Shown here: positions 45,177 through 57,221 of the stretch, piece after piece
How positions within the stretch are numbered: position 1 is the first letter of the stretch
How the letters are laid out: each line of letters opens with the position of its first letter
Assembly (NCBI RefSeq): GCF_001544755.2
Contig: NZ_FCOF02000033.1
Coordinates: 1-64,000, forward strand
Source: Caballeronia catudaia
Lineage (GTDB): Bacteria; Pseudomonadota; Gammaproteobacteria; Burkholderiales; Burkholderiaceae
Length of the DNA: 64,000 nucleotides
Reading direction: 5' to 3'
The notes under the pieces: generated by a model
Told to the model about the DNA's origin: nothing
The model's database searches: none
The model's input: the letters and a program-made list of their open reading frames with translations, nothing else
Made by a program: the position numbers and the translations under genes

Positions 45177-46486
45177 CGGGCATCCCCCTTGTCGAAGGCA
45201 AACAGCGAGAGCGTCAGCAACGTCGTCACGGCGAGCACGATGGACAAGCCGATCATCCCGGCCGTGAACGTACCGAAACTATCCTTCAGATAACCCACGA
45301 GGTACGGGCCGGCAAACCCGCCCAGTGCGCCGATCGAATTGATCAGCGCCAATCCGCCCGCCGCGGCCTGACCGGACAGAAATCTGGCCGGCAACGTATA
45401 GAAGATCGTGCGTCCCGCAATCGTGCCGATCAGCGCCAGCGTGATGCCGGTCATCGCGGGAACCAGTTGATGGAAATACGTCGACACCCCGAGCGCCACC
45501 GCGCCGATGAAGAGCCCCGCCGCGAGATTCGCGATATGACCGCCACGACGATCGACGCGCTTCGCCCACCAGAGCAACGCGATGGTCGCGAAGAAGTAAG
45601 GCACGGCGGACACCCAGCCGGTCTGCGTCACGCTCATGCCGTGCGCCTTGAGCATCTGCGGCAGCCAGATGCCGATACCGTAGGAACCCATCGTGAAGCC
45701 GAACGAGATCATCGCGAGAAGGTACATGCGCACATCCTTCAGCGCCGCGGCGAAGTTCTTCTTTTTCTGACTCGCCGCGCCTTCCCGGTCGAAGGCGCCT
45801 TGCAGCGCGCGGCGCTCTTCCGGCGAGAGCCACTTTGCATCGGCGGGTTTGTCGGCGAGCATTTTCAGCACGAGAAAACCCAGCACGCACGCGGGCAGAC
45901 CTTCGACGATGAACATCCACTTCCAGCCGGCCAGTCCGAGGAAGCCGTCCATCTGAAGAAGCCATGTCGACAGCGGTCCGCCGACGAGCGACGAAAGCGG
46001 CGTCGACACGGTGAACCACGCGAGCACGCGCGTCCGGTAACTCGCGGGAAACCATACGGCGAGAAAGAAGATCACGCCCGGAAAGAAACCCGCTTCGCCG
46101 ATACCCAGAAGCAGCCGGATCGCGTAGAAGCTGGTCGGCCCCGCGGCGAGCGCCGTCGCCGCTGCGAAGAAACCCCAAGTGATCATGATGCGGGCCAGCC
46201 AGCGACGCGCGCCGAATCGGTACAGGGCGAGATTGCTCGGCACTTCGCACAGGCAGTAGCCCGCGAACATGATCCCGGCGCCCCAGCCAAACTGCGTGGC
46301 CGTCAGACCGAGATCGCGGTTCATCGTCAGCGCGGCGAAGCCGACGCTCGTGCGGTCCAGATAATTGAAGAAGTATGCGAGCGCCAGAAGCGGGATGAAG
46401 CGCCACGCGGCTTTTCTCACCGCCTGCTGTTCGAGCGTGGAATCGGCGGCGCTATCGGCCGTCAGATTCGAGGATAGGGATGTCAT
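45173..46486 (-). CDS. MFS transporter, anion:cation symporter family
   Basis: The 437-residue transporter has 12 helices and the ACS-family start RKAAWRFIPLLALAYFFNYLDRTSVGFAALTM. Other typical parts are RFGARRWLARIMITWG, LLLGIGEAGFFPGVIFFLAVWFPASYR and SPEERRAL after helix 6. These carriers import organic anions such as phthalate, tartrate or glucarate. ATG 46486 was chosen for GGAG upstream; the longer frame from 46525 has no site. It precedes the amidohydrolase by an ATGA overlap, so import and hydrolysis of one acid substrate are probably linked. Confidence 0.92.
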   Translation of the reverse strand: MTSLSSNLTADSAADSTLEQQAVRKAAWRFIPLLALAYFFNYLDRTSVGFAALTMNRDLGLTATQFGWGAGIMFAGYCLCEVPSNLALYRFGARRWLARIMITWGFFAAATALAAGPTSFYAIRLLLGIGEAGFFPGVIFFLAVWFPASYRTRVLAWFTVSTPLSSLVGGPLSTWLLQMDGFLGLAGWKWMFIVEGLPACVLGFLVLKMLADKPADAKWLSPEERRALQGAFDREGAASQKKKNFAAALKDVRMYLLAMISFGFTMGSYGIGIWLPQMLKAHGMSVTQTGWVSAVPYFFATIALLWWAKRVDRRGGHIANLAAGLFIGAVALGVSTYFHQLVPAMTGITLALIGTIAGRTIFYTLPARFLSGQAAAGGLALINSIGALGGFAGPYLVGYLKDSFGTFTAGMIGLSIVLAVTTLLTLSLFAFDKGDAR

Positions 46487-46574
46487 GGTTTGTCTCCGGG
46501 CGGATCGCCGGGCGCGCGATGTCATGCCGACTCGCGCGACCGCGTTCTGCTGTTCTGCTGTCTGTTTTTCGATG

Positions 46575-47849
46575 TCAGGCGCTGGCGAGTTCGTTCGCTG
46601 AAGGATTCGCCGCGTCGCCGGGTGGCCGGTCCTGGCACCTGACGACGCCCGCTTCAGTCAACTGCCTCAGTGCTTCGGGCGTGTACCCCAGTTGTGAAAG
46701 CAGCGCGCGCGTGTCCTGGCCCAGGGAAGGCGGCGCCGCGCGCAGATGCAGGCGCTCGCCGCTCAAGGTCAAAGGCAGCAGCGCCGTCTTCGTCGACACC
46801 GGTTGCCCCGCCCCGCTCGCGTCGGCGGGCAAGGTCACGTCAGCCAGTCCGCCCGTTGCAAGCAGATGCGGATCGTCGAACAGATCGTGCGGCTTCGTGA
46901 TCGGCGCGTAAGGCAATCCGCAGCGCTCGAAGATCGCGCTGATCTCGGCGGCGGTGAATTGCTCCATGTGCTTGCGAAGCTGCGGCAGCAGCCAGTCGCG
47001 CGCCTGCACGCGCTGATTGTTGGTGGCGATCCGTTCGTCCGCTTTCAGCGCGGACAATCCGAACGCATCGCAGAACAGCGCCCATTGCGTGTCGGAGACG
47101 ACCGCGAGGAATATCTGCTCGCCGTTTCTCACCGAGAACACGTCGTAGACGGCCCACGCGGAAATACGGCTCGGCATCGGCGCGGCGGCCTTGCCGGTCA
47201 CGGCGAACTGCATCATGTGCTGAGCAACCAGAAACACGTTGTTCTCGAACAGGGCGCTTTGCACTTCCTGACCGCGCCCCGTGCGTTCGCGCTGCGCGAG
47301 CGCGGCCATCGCGCCGATCGCGCCGAACATGCCGCCCATGATGTCGTTGACGCTCGTTCCCGCGCGCAGCGGCCGGTCTTCGGGACCGGTCATGTAGGCG
47401 AGTCCGCCCATCATCTGCACGACTTCGTCGAGCGCGGTGCGATGATCGTAAGGGCCGGGCAGAAAGCCCTTGTGCGACACGTAGATCAACCGGTCATTGA
47501 GCTTCGACAACGCTGCGTAGCCGAGGCCGAGCTTGTCCATCGTGCCGCTCTTGAAGTTCTCGCTGAAGACATCGGCGCCGGCGAGCAGCTTGTGGACGAT
47601 CTCCACGCCGCGCGGATCTTTCACATCGACGGCGATGCTCTTCTTGTTGCGGTTGAACGTGCTGAAAAAGCCCGCGCCGGAGCCGCGCAGCGTGCGCGTG
47701 CTGTCGCCGGAAATCGGCTCGACCTTGATGACTTCAGCGCCGAGGTCCGCCAGCACCATGCCGCATGTCGGACCCATGACCATATGCGTCATCTCGACGA
47801 CGCGCACGCCGCTGTACGGCAGAGACTGATTCGCTTGCACTTCGCTCAT
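46575..47849 (-). CDS. CaiB/BaiF class III CoA transferase
   Basis: The 424-residue protein matches family III acyl-CoA transferases. It has SGVRVVEMTHMVMGPTCGMVLADLGAEVIKVEP, FFSTFNRNKKSIAVDVKDPRG, and HKGFLPGPYDHRTALDEVVQMMGGLAYMTG, which carries the catalytic aspartate region. The enzyme would load the imported organic acid with CoA from an acyl-CoA donor. It overlaps the HMG-CoA lyase-like gene upstream by ATGA. Confidence 0.92.
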   Translation of the reverse strand: MSEVQANQSLPYSGVRVVEMTHMVMGPTCGMVLADLGAEVIKVEPISGDSTRTLRGSGAGFFSTFNRNKKSIAVDVKDPRGVEIVHKLLAGADVFSENFKSGTMDKLGLGYAALSKLNDRLIYVSHKGFLPGPYDHRTALDEVVQMMGGLAYMTGPEDRPLRAGTSVNDIMGGMFGAIGAMAALAQRERTGRGQEVQSALFENNVFLVAQHMMQFAVTGKAAAPMPSRISAWAVYDVFSVRNGEQIFLAVVSDTQWALFCDAFGLSALKADERIATNNQRVQARDWLLPQLRKHMEQFTAAEISAIFERCGLPYAPITKPHDLFDDPHLLATGGLADVTLPADASGAGQPVSTKTALLPLTLSGERLHLRAAPPSLGQDTRALLSQLGYTPEALRQLTEAGVVRCQDRPPGDAANPSANELASA

Positions 47850-48829
47850 TGCGCCACTCCCAGCAAACAGCCTTCCGGCTGGGGCGCGCTCGGCGCACGC
47901 CCGTCTGCATACGTGAAGCCTTTCGGCAACCCGGCGTCCTGCACATGTCCGTACAGCGCCTCGCCCGGCAACGCTTGCGCCAGGAGCGCGCGCGCCGCGA
48001 TCAGCTTGTCGATGTCGATGCCCGTGTCGTAGCCCATCGCTTCGAGCAGGAACGCGAGGTCTTCCGTGACGATGTTGCCGGTCGCGCCCGGCGCATACGG
48101 GCAGCCGCCAAGGCCCGCCTGGCTGGCATCGATCGTGGTCACGCCGGCATCGAGCGCCGCGACGACGTTGGCCAGGCCCTGACCGCGCGTGTTGTGGAAG
48201 TGCGCGCCGCCCGCCTTCGCTCCGAACTCCGATTGCAGACGGCGAAACAGGCGCCGCACCTGAACCGGATTGGCATAGCCGCTCGTATCCGAAAGGCCGA
48301 TCTCGTCGACGCCGCATTCGGCCATCGCCGCGCACATGCGCATGGTCTCGTCATCGGTGACGACGCCTGCGATCGTGCAGCCGAACGCAACCGACACACC
48401 CGCTTCGATCTGCACGCCGGGAAACCGCTCGTCGCGCAGCGCGACGATGTTGCGCACCTCGTCGATCATCTCCTCCGTCGTCTTGCGGATGTTCGCCATC
48501 GAGTGCTCGTTCGTCACCGACACCGGCAGCGTCACTTTGTGGACGCCTGCTTCGAAGGCGCTCTGCGAGCCGCGCAGATTCGGCGCGAGCACCGCGACAT
48601 GCAGGCCCGGAATCGAAAGCGCATGCGCGACGACTTCGCGAATGTCGGCCATCTGCGGCAAGAGCTTCGGCGGGACGAACGAGCCGACCTCGATCTCCTT
48701 GAGTCCTGCCGCGGCGAGCGCGGAGATCCATCGCAACCTGGCTGCCGTCGGCATGACGGTTTTGATGCTCTGCAGACCATCGCGCGGTCCGACTTCACTG
48801 ACCAGCACGTTTGGGCGTGAAACAACCAT
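47846..48829 (-). CDS. hydroxymethylglutaryl-CoA lyase-like enzyme
   Basis: The 327-residue protein fits the HMGL-like (DRE-TIM) family. It has VGPRDGLQSIKTVMPTAARL, EVGSFVPPKLLPQM, EIGLSDTSGYANP, AHFHNTRGQGLANVVAALDAG and the signature GLGGCPYAPGATGN with its catalytic cysteine. These enzymes cleave 3-hydroxy-3-methylglutaryl-CoA or similar acyl-CoAs such as citramalyl-type substrates. It is first in the operon, ATG 48829 following a GGAGCG site. With the CoA transferase it forms a two-step route of activation and retro-aldol cleavage. Confidence 0.92.
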   Translation of the reverse strand: MVVSRPNVLVSEVGPRDGLQSIKTVMPTAARLRWISALAAAGLKEIEVGSFVPPKLLPQMADIREVVAHALSIPGLHVAVLAPNLRGSQSAFEAGVHKVTLPVSVTNEHSMANIRKTTEEMIDEVRNIVALRDERFPGVQIEAGVSVAFGCTIAGVVTDDETMRMCAAMAECGVDEIGLSDTSGYANPVQVRRLFRRLQSEFGAKAGGAHFHNTRGQGLANVVAALDAGVTTIDASQAGLGGCPYAPGATGNIVTEDLAFLLEAMGYDTGIDIDKLIAARALLAQALPGEALYGHVQDAGLPKGFTYADGRAPSAPQPEGCLLGVAQ

Positions 48830-48844
48830 CGTTCGCTCCTCAAA

Positions 48845-48956
48845 GTTCTATTTGATAGATCTGTGTTCTGTTGAAGAGAACTTTAGGCGCGACCGGGTGA
48901 CTTGATAAGACGGGTATACCCCTCGATTTCAGAACTTGAGTTCTACCGGATAGAAC
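48845..48956. promoter_or_regulatory. paired GTTCTA-N5-TAGAAC operators between operon and iclR gene
   Basis: GTTCTA-CCGGA-TAGAAC at 48940-48956 is a perfect inverted repeat. GTTCTA-TTTGA-TAGATC at 48845-48861 is the same site with one mismatch. A third repeat AGAAC-TTGA-GTTCT lies at 48931-48944, and AGAACTTT at 48877-48884 pairs with AAAGTTCT at 48842. The sites sit in the divergent spacer between the HMGL operon and the IclR gene, where an IclR-type regulator would act. The right-hand site precedes the IclR start; the left one is next to the operon's ribosome binding site. Confidence 0.7.
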
Positions 48957-48991
48957 AGTACAGTGGCGGAACGATCAACGCAGGGGAACAC

Positions 48992-49759
48992 GTGGTTTCG
49001 ACGAAAGAACAGGCGCCCGATACGGGCGAGGCTTCCAGCGGTGTCGCCGTGCTGGATCGCGCGTTCGCGATCCTCGACGCGTTCGGGGCAACCGACGACC
49101 GATTGACTCTCACGGAGCTTTCGCGGCGGACCGGCCTGTACAAGAGCACGGTCTTGCGACTGCTCGGCGCGCTCGAGCACGGCGGCTTCATCAGAAAACT
49201 GAGCGACGGGCAGTATGCGATCGGCCATCAACCGTTGCGGCTGGCCTCGCTCTATCAACGGTCCTTTCAGGTCGGACCGGTCGTGGAGCCATTGCTCCAG
49301 CAATTGAGCAGGGAGCTCGGTGAAACCGCATCCTTCTATGTGCGGCAGGGCGACTATCGGCTGGTGCTGTACCGCGTGGAGCCGTCGCGGAGCGTCAGGG
49401 TGTCGGTGCGCATCGGGGAAGAATTCGCGATAGACAAAGGCGCGTCCGGCAAAGTGCTGCTCGCTTTTACGGAACCGCAGGACGCACGATGGGACGACGT
49501 CCGGGCCCAGCTCTGGGCCGTCTCGTATGGCGAACGCGATCCGGAAACGGCTTCCGCTTCAGTGCCGGTGTTCGATTCGACGGGCGAACTGGTGGGCGCC
49601 CTGACCCTGTCGGGTCCGCGCGGAAGATTCGATGATCCATCCACGATCGACACCGCCTTGAAGACACTGCTCGGCAGCGCCAAACGGGCGACGGTCGCAC
49701 TGGGTGGCGGCGGCGCCCGGTACGACGCGAGCATCGCGAACTTCGCCGGCGCCGGTTAG
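48992..49759 (+). CDS. IclR-type regulator of the HMGL operon
   Basis: The 255-residue protein has a winged HTH (VLDRAFAILDAFGATDDRLTLTELSRRTGLYKSTVLRLLGALEHGGFIRKL) and an IclR effector domain (LSRELGETASFYVRQGDYRLVLYRVEPSRSVRV, IDKGASGKVLLAF). GTG 48992 was preferred: AGGGGA lies about 8 bases before it, and an upstream extension would start at a TTG inside the operator region. It is divergent from the HMGL-CoA transferase-MFS-amidohydrolase operon and almost certainly controls it. Confidence 0.88.
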   Translation: MVSTKEQAPDTGEASSGVAVLDRAFAILDAFGATDDRLTLTELSRRTGLYKSTVLRLLGALEHGGFIRKLSDGQYAIGHQPLRLASLYQRSFQVGPVVEPLLQQLSRELGETASFYVRQGDYRLVLYRVEPSRSVRVSVRIGEEFAIDKGASGKVLLAFTEPQDARWDDVRAQLWAVSYGERDPETASASVPVFDSTGELVGALTLSGPRGRFDDPSTIDTALKTLLGSAKRATVALGGGGARYDASIANFAGAG

Positions 49760-50526
49760 TGCGAGGCGTTCAAAGACTGTGCGAGCGCGGTAAGGTTCTG
49801 CGGAGCAACGTGAATCAACCCGCCCCGAGGGCTGTCGATATCGGCGATGAGCACGAACGAGATGGATACGATGAGCGGCAGTATCGCGAGCAGAAACCGC
49901 CGCCCATCGCGATCGCGCGCGCCGTAGCCAACGAGAACGTTGCAGCAGAGCGCGATGACCGCCATCAGCCCCCACGCGGTATGGGGAATCCTGTTCCACC
50001 ATGCGGCCTGCGTATAGCCCTGCGAATTCAGCACGTCGTTCATGCCGTTGACCACGAGGGCCATCACGGGCGTGGGCTCCGCTCTCGCCGCGGCCGCCAC
50101 CGCGGACCACAACGCGGCCTGAGTTTTCGACGTGCGATCGTTGATATTGCGAAGCTCGGCTTCATGCGCGGTCGAATAAAACGAAATGCGCTGAGCGACG
50201 TAGCCGACCAGGAGTTCGCGAACCTTCGCCGCATCGTTCGCGGGCAGCAGGTCGAGCCGCAGATATTCCGTTCCTATGGCGTTCGCCTCGGCTTCCTCGT
50301 AGTTCTTGCGTTGATCGTACCGTTCGATCGCCATCGAGAAGCTGAAGCTGATGATGAGCGCTAGCAAGGTCAGGGTCGCCGCCTGAATGACATCGAACAG
50401 TCTGGGTAATTGAGTCTGGCCGGCATTGGTGAATGCACAAAGCAATACGCCCGCGCGTGCAGCCAGCCACATCGCGACGAACGCGATCAGAAATACGAAT
50501 AGCGGATGACCAATCGGGTCGCTCAT
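49756..50526 (-). CDS. DUF4239 membrane protein
   Basis: The 256-residue protein has N-terminal helices (FVFLIAFVAMWLAARAGVLLC, LLALIISFSFSMAIERY) and two C-terminal helices (TAWGLMAVIALCCNVLVGYGA, FLLAILPLIVSISFVLIADID) flanking a soluble helical stretch. The DQRKNYEEAEANAIGTEYLRLDLLP segment after the second helix is typical of DUF4239 (bestrophin-like) proteins. It starts 2 bases after the GH63-like gene on the same strand, so it is translationally coupled. ATG 50526 was preferred over the in-frame TTG at 50532. Confidence 0.8.
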   Translation of the reverse strand: MSDPIGHPLFVFLIAFVAMWLAARAGVLLCAFTNAGQTQLPRLFDVIQAATLTLLALIISFSFSMAIERYDQRKNYEEAEANAIGTEYLRLDLLPANDAAKVRELLVGYVAQRISFYSTAHEAELRNINDRTSKTQAALWSAVAAAARAEPTPVMALVVNGMNDVLNSQGYTQAAWWNRIPHTAWGLMAVIALCCNVLVGYGARDRDGRRFLLAILPLIVSISFVLIADIDSPRGGLIHVAPQNLTALAQSLNASH

Positions 50527-50528
50527 CT

Positions 50529-53276
<2,748 letters not shown>

Positions 53277-53359
53277 TTGACACCTCCTTCCAGCACGGAA
53301 CGCCCGGCTTCTTCAGCCGGGGCCCGGGATCGATGCCCTCCGACGACGCTTATGCCCGC

Positions 53360-54850
53360 TCAATGATGCGCGCCGCCGCCCGCATCGTCGAGTTGCCGCA
53401 GCACGGCGTCGAGGTTGAACGACGCAGGCTTCTGACGCGGCGGAAACGCCTTGAAGCCTTCGAGCTGCGATGCCACGACCGCCTGCATCGCGTAGATCAG
53501 ATAGGCGTGGGAAATCATCCAGTCGTAGTAGGTGTTCGAACTCTCGTCCGCACGCTCGAATGGATCGCGCCGAAGATTGAACATCTTCGGAATCCGCAGC
53601 CGGATGAACGGCTCCGCCCAGCACGCCAACTGCTTGGCACGCTGCTCCAGCAATACCATTTTCCAGTCACGCACGCGGATTGCCATGACATCGCCGTCGT
53701 CGCTGATATAGAAGAACGAATCGCGCGGGCTCTCCTTCACTTCTCCCATCAGATACGGGAGCATGTTGAAGCCGTCCAGATGAACCTTGTATGTTTTGTC
53801 GCCGGCTTTATGTCCCTTGAGCAGCTTTTCTTTCACGTCCGGCTCGCCCGCCGCCGCGAGCAGGGTCGTCATCCAGTCCTGATGCGTGACGATGCCGTTG
53901 AGAACCGTGCCCGCGGGAAATTTCGCCGGCCACCGAACGAATGCCGGAACGCGCCAGCCGCCTTCCCAGTTCGTATTCTTTTCTGATCGGAATGGCGTGA
54001 TGCCCGCGTCCGGCCAGCTATTGAAGTGCGGGCCATTGTCCGTCGAGTACATGACGAGGGTATCGTCGGCAATGCCGAGTTCATCGAGCTTCGCCAGCAT
54101 CTTGCCGATGTTCTCGTCGTGCGCCACCATGACGTCGTTATAGTCGCCCTGTCCGCTCTTGCCCTTGTGCTTCTCCGCGCAGTGAGTGCGGAAGTGCATG
54201 GCCGTCGTGTTGTACCAGACGAAGAACGGCTTGCTCTCCTTGTGCGCCTTGTCGATGAACGCGCACGCAAGTGTCGTCGTTTCATCGTCGATCGTTTCCA
54301 TGCGCTTTCTGGTCAGCGCGCCGGTGTCCTCGATGCTCTGACCGCCCTTGCCATCGGAGCGACAGTGCAGCACGCCTCTCGGACCGAAGCGCTTCCTGAA
54401 CGCAGGGTCCTTCGGATAATCGGCGTCCTCGGGCTCCTCTTCCGCATTCAGATGATAGAGATTGCCGAAGAACTCGTCGAATCCATGCATCGTCGGCAGG
54501 AATTCATCCTTGTCGCCCAGATGATTCTTGCCGAACTGCCCGGTGACATAACCCAGCGGCTTGAGCATCTCCGCGATCGTCGGGTCCTCCGCCGACAAAC
54601 CGACGTCCGCGCCCGGCATGCCGACCTTGGTCAGCCCCGTGCGGATCGGATTCTGTCCGGTAATGAATGCGGCGCGCCCCGCCGTGCAGCTTTGCTGAGC
54701 GTAATAGTCCGTGAATGCGACGCCCTCATTGGCAATGCGATCAATATTGGGCGTGCGATAACCCATCTGCCCACGGCTGTTGAAGCTGATATTCCACCAT
54801 CCGATATCATCGCCCCAAAGAATCAGGATATTCGGTTGCTTTGTCGCCAT
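53360..54850 (-). CDS. arylsulfatase, cysteine type
   Basis: The 496-residue sulfatase has the metal-binding NILILWGDDIGW (Asp14, Asp15) and the formylglycine motif SCTAGRAAFITG (Cys55-Thr-Ala-Gly-Arg59). It also has GKNHLGD, DNGPHFNSWPDAG with the second metal site, and no signal peptide. The C-x-A-x-R motif (not the C-x-P-S-R form) can be matured by radical-SAM anSME. The next gene upstream is exactly such a maturase. ATG 54850 was chosen because AAGGAG lies about 11 bases upstream. Confidence 0.93.
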   Translation of the reverse strand: MATKQPNILILWGDDIGWWNISFNSRGQMGYRTPNIDRIANEGVAFTDYYAQQSCTAGRAAFITGQNPIRTGLTKVGMPGADVGLSAEDPTIAEMLKPLGYVTGQFGKNHLGDKDEFLPTMHGFDEFFGNLYHLNAEEEPEDADYPKDPAFRKRFGPRGVLHCRSDGKGGQSIEDTGALTRKRMETIDDETTTLACAFIDKAHKESKPFFVWYNTTAMHFRTHCAEKHKGKSGQGDYNDVMVAHDENIGKMLAKLDELGIADDTLVMYSTDNGPHFNSWPDAGITPFRSEKNTNWEGGWRVPAFVRWPAKFPAGTVLNGIVTHQDWMTTLLAAAGEPDVKEKLLKGHKAGDKTYKVHLDGFNMLPYLMGEVKESPRDSFFYISDDGDVMAIRVRDWKMVLLEQRAKQLACWAEPFIRLRIPKMFNLRRDPFERADESSNTYYDWMISHAYLIYAMQAVVASQLEGFKAFPPRQKPASFNLDAVLRQLDDAGGGAHH

Positions 54851-55006
54851 GATTGCTCTCACTCCTTTCAGATGACGCCCGGTGAGCCTTGCGCCAGACC
54901 GGGCGTAGAAGGTGCATCAATCACCGAACCGAGCCAGAACGTCGCTCGCCGGTTCCTGCTCTGTGAGCTGTAACGGCCACCGACGTCATCGGGCGCCAAC
55001 ATCCCG

Positions 55007-56443
55007 TCACGACGTGCGCCGCTCTTCACTGCTCCCTGGGTGGAACGAACGACGCGGCGCGTTATCGCCGTGGCAGAATTTGAACTTCCTGCCACTGCCG
55101 CACGGACAAGGCGCATAAGGACCGCGCCTTTTATCTTCGCTGGCGGTTATCGCCATGACGTCAGACGGCGGCTGGCCATCGCGATAGAGTTTCGCCATCG
55201 TCTCCATCGCGTGGCGCGACTGCGTAAAGAACAGCTCGAGACCGGGGCACAGATAGTTATGCCCTGCTTCGCCGTCCCGCGAAAGCGCGAAACGGTCCTT
55301 CGGACATCCGCCGTTGCACAGCATCTTCACTTCGCAGCTTTTACACTGGGCTGTCAGCGAATCGCGCTTGTCGAGTCCGAACTTGCGTTGTTCGGGCGAT
55401 GCCATGAGTTCCAGCATGTGCGTTTCGTGGATATTGCCCAGGCGATATCCTGGTTCGACGAAGTGATCGCAGGAATACAGATCTCCGTTGTATTCGAGCG
55501 CGGGGCCGAGGCCGCAGGTCGGCGCGTGAATGCATAACAAATGACGGCCGAACATAGCCTCCAGCGTCACATCGAACAATTGCACGAAGACGCGGCCGAC
55601 GTCGTGGCGCAGCCATTCCTCGAAGACATCGACGAGAAAGAAACCATACTGCTTCGCGCCGACCGAACGATCGGTGACGAGATTGCCGGTCTGCGTATAA
55701 AGCACGCGCTTGTGGCCCGCCTGCTCGCTCCAGCCGCGATTCGCCAGTTGAATCGTCTGTTGCGTTGCGCGCTCGATGATCGGAATGAATTGAATCCACT
55801 TCGCGCCGAGTTCATCGCGAAAGAAGCGATACACCGAGCGGCCATGTTGCTCATTGGCGGAATTGACCGTGCACAGAATGTTGAATTCGACGTCATGCTT
55901 GCGCAATTGCTTCCACCCGTTCATCACGAGATCGAAGGTGCCCTGCGCACGGCGATCGACGCGAAAGGTGTCGTGAATCTCGCGCGGGCCATCGACACTC
56001 AGGCCCACGAGAAAGTCATGTTCTTTAAAGAACTCGCACCATTCGTCGTCGAGAAGAATGCCGTTGGTCTGAAAGGTGTGTTTCACGACCTGTCCGGGCC
56101 TGCGGTGCCTGTCGACGAATTCGACCGCGTGCCTGAAGAACTCCACCTTCATGAGCGTAGGCTCGCCGCCTTGCCACGCCACGGTGACCTCTGGCGTGCG
56201 GTGCGATTCCAGCAACTGGCGAATGTAGGTTTCGAGCGTCGCCTGAGACATCCGATGCTTTTCGTTCGGATACAGCGCCTCTTTCGACAAAAAAAAGCAG
56301 TACTTGCAGTCGATGTTGCAGGTCGAACCGCTAGGCTTGGCGAGCAGATGAAAGCGCGGCGGCGCGTCCGGCGGCCGGCTCACGGCGGGCCTGGGATCGT
56401 CATGACTCGATGGCGAAGCGCATGACCGCAACGTGGCCTCCAT
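55007..56443 (-). CDS. anaerobic sulfatase maturase with C-terminal SEC-C motif
   Basis: The 478-residue radical SAM/SPASM protein has the SAM cluster motif TCNIDCKYC (Cys42, 46, 49), GGEPTL, and a SPASM region with CGLGPALEYNGDLYSCDH, CKSCEVKMLCNGGCPKDR and LCPG. These cysteines bind the two auxiliary 4Fe-4S clusters. It ends with PYAPCPCGSGRKFKFCHGD, a SEC-C zinc-binding motif not part of the canonical enzyme. It converts the cysteine in the sulfatase motif to formylglycine. It lies 156 bases upstream of the sulfatase gene on the same strand. Confidence 0.93.
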   Translation of the reverse strand: MEATLRSCASPSSHDDPRPAVSRPPDAPPRFHLLAKPSGSTCNIDCKYCFFLSKEALYPNEKHRMSQATLETYIRQLLESHRTPEVTVAWQGGEPTLMKVEFFRHAVEFVDRHRRPGQVVKHTFQTNGILLDDEWCEFFKEHDFLVGLSVDGPREIHDTFRVDRRAQGTFDLVMNGWKQLRKHDVEFNILCTVNSANEQHGRSVYRFFRDELGAKWIQFIPIIERATQQTIQLANRGWSEQAGHKRVLYTQTGNLVTDRSVGAKQYGFFLVDVFEEWLRHDVGRVFVQLFDVTLEAMFGRHLLCIHAPTCGLGPALEYNGDLYSCDHFVEPGYRLGNIHETHMLELMASPEQRKFGLDKRDSLTAQCKSCEVKMLCNGGCPKDRFALSRDGEAGHNYLCPGLELFFTQSRHAMETMAKLYRDGQPPSDVMAITASEDKRRGPYAPCPCGSGRKFKFCHGDNAPRRSFHPGSSEERRTS

Positions 56444-56815
56444 CGCCGTAACACCCCTTGATCGTCAACGGGCAGAAAGATTGCCCGACACCGTCCGTCG
56501 GGCGCCTCAACATCTGGTGCGCAGAAATTCGGAAGCAGAAAGCCGCAGAACAAGCGTGCTTCGTATTTAAGGCAGCTTGTGTCCGGAAAGCAAACGCAAT
56601 TTCGCGGTTTCGAATCGAACGCATCGCGCGAAACTTGCAGTGGGTGACGTCCACGGAAGCACGTACATAAGTATCGCGTCACTGAATCCCGATATATGAG
56701 ATGACCGCGCTTTCGACATGCGCGCTTCTCGCAATCGCGCGCCGCATGAACTAGATTAACGTTGACGCATGCGAGCGCCTTTATCCCCGGGCCGGCAAAT
56801 CACACGGAGGTGGGT
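56444..56815. other. 370-base region upstream of the DUF202 gene
   Basis: The spacer between the divergent maturase and DUF202 genes has only short frames without family resemblance. Regulatory sites for both are expected but I see no clear palindrome. Confidence 0.4.
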
Positions 56816-57217
56816 GTGGCTAACGCGGAAGCGCGCACGGCAAACCAGCTCGCCGAGGAGCGAACCGACCTCGCCACGACGCGCACGCTGATGGCGGCCG
56901 ATCGCACCCTGATGGCATGGACGCGCACCGCGCTCTCGATGATCAGCTTCGGCTTCACGATCTACAAGCTGCTCGAAGGATTCAGGGAAGCCGGCGTTCA
57001 TCTGGCGCATCCGCATAGTCCTCGAACCATCGGCCTTTTTCTGACAGGAATGGGCACGGTCGCGATGGTGATGGGAACGATCGAGTACTGGCGATTCATC
57101 GTCAGCCTGCGTGCGCATCAGCCCGTCAGCGTTCGCCGGCCGACCTTCTTCGTCGCGTTGGTCATGGCGCTTTCGGGTAGCTTTCTCTTTCTGAGCATCG
57201 TCATACGGTTGCTCTGA
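56816..57217 (+). CDS. DUF202 family membrane protein, YidH-like
   Basis: The 133-residue protein has the DUF202 start RTLMAADRTLMAWTRTALSMISFGFTIYKLLEG and three TM helices. GTG 56816 was chosen because GGAGGT lies 5 bases upstream; the longer frame from 56762 begins with TTG and lacks a site. The family has no established function. The following BASS-like gene starts 4 bases later, so the two are coupled. Confidence 0.85.
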   Translation: MANAEARTANQLAEERTDLATTRTLMAADRTLMAWTRTALSMISFGFTIYKLLEGFREAGVHLAHPHSPRTIGLFLTGMGTVAMVMGTIEYWRFIVSLRAHQPVSVRRPTFFVALVMALSGSFLFLSIVIRLL

Positions 57218-57221
57218 GATC

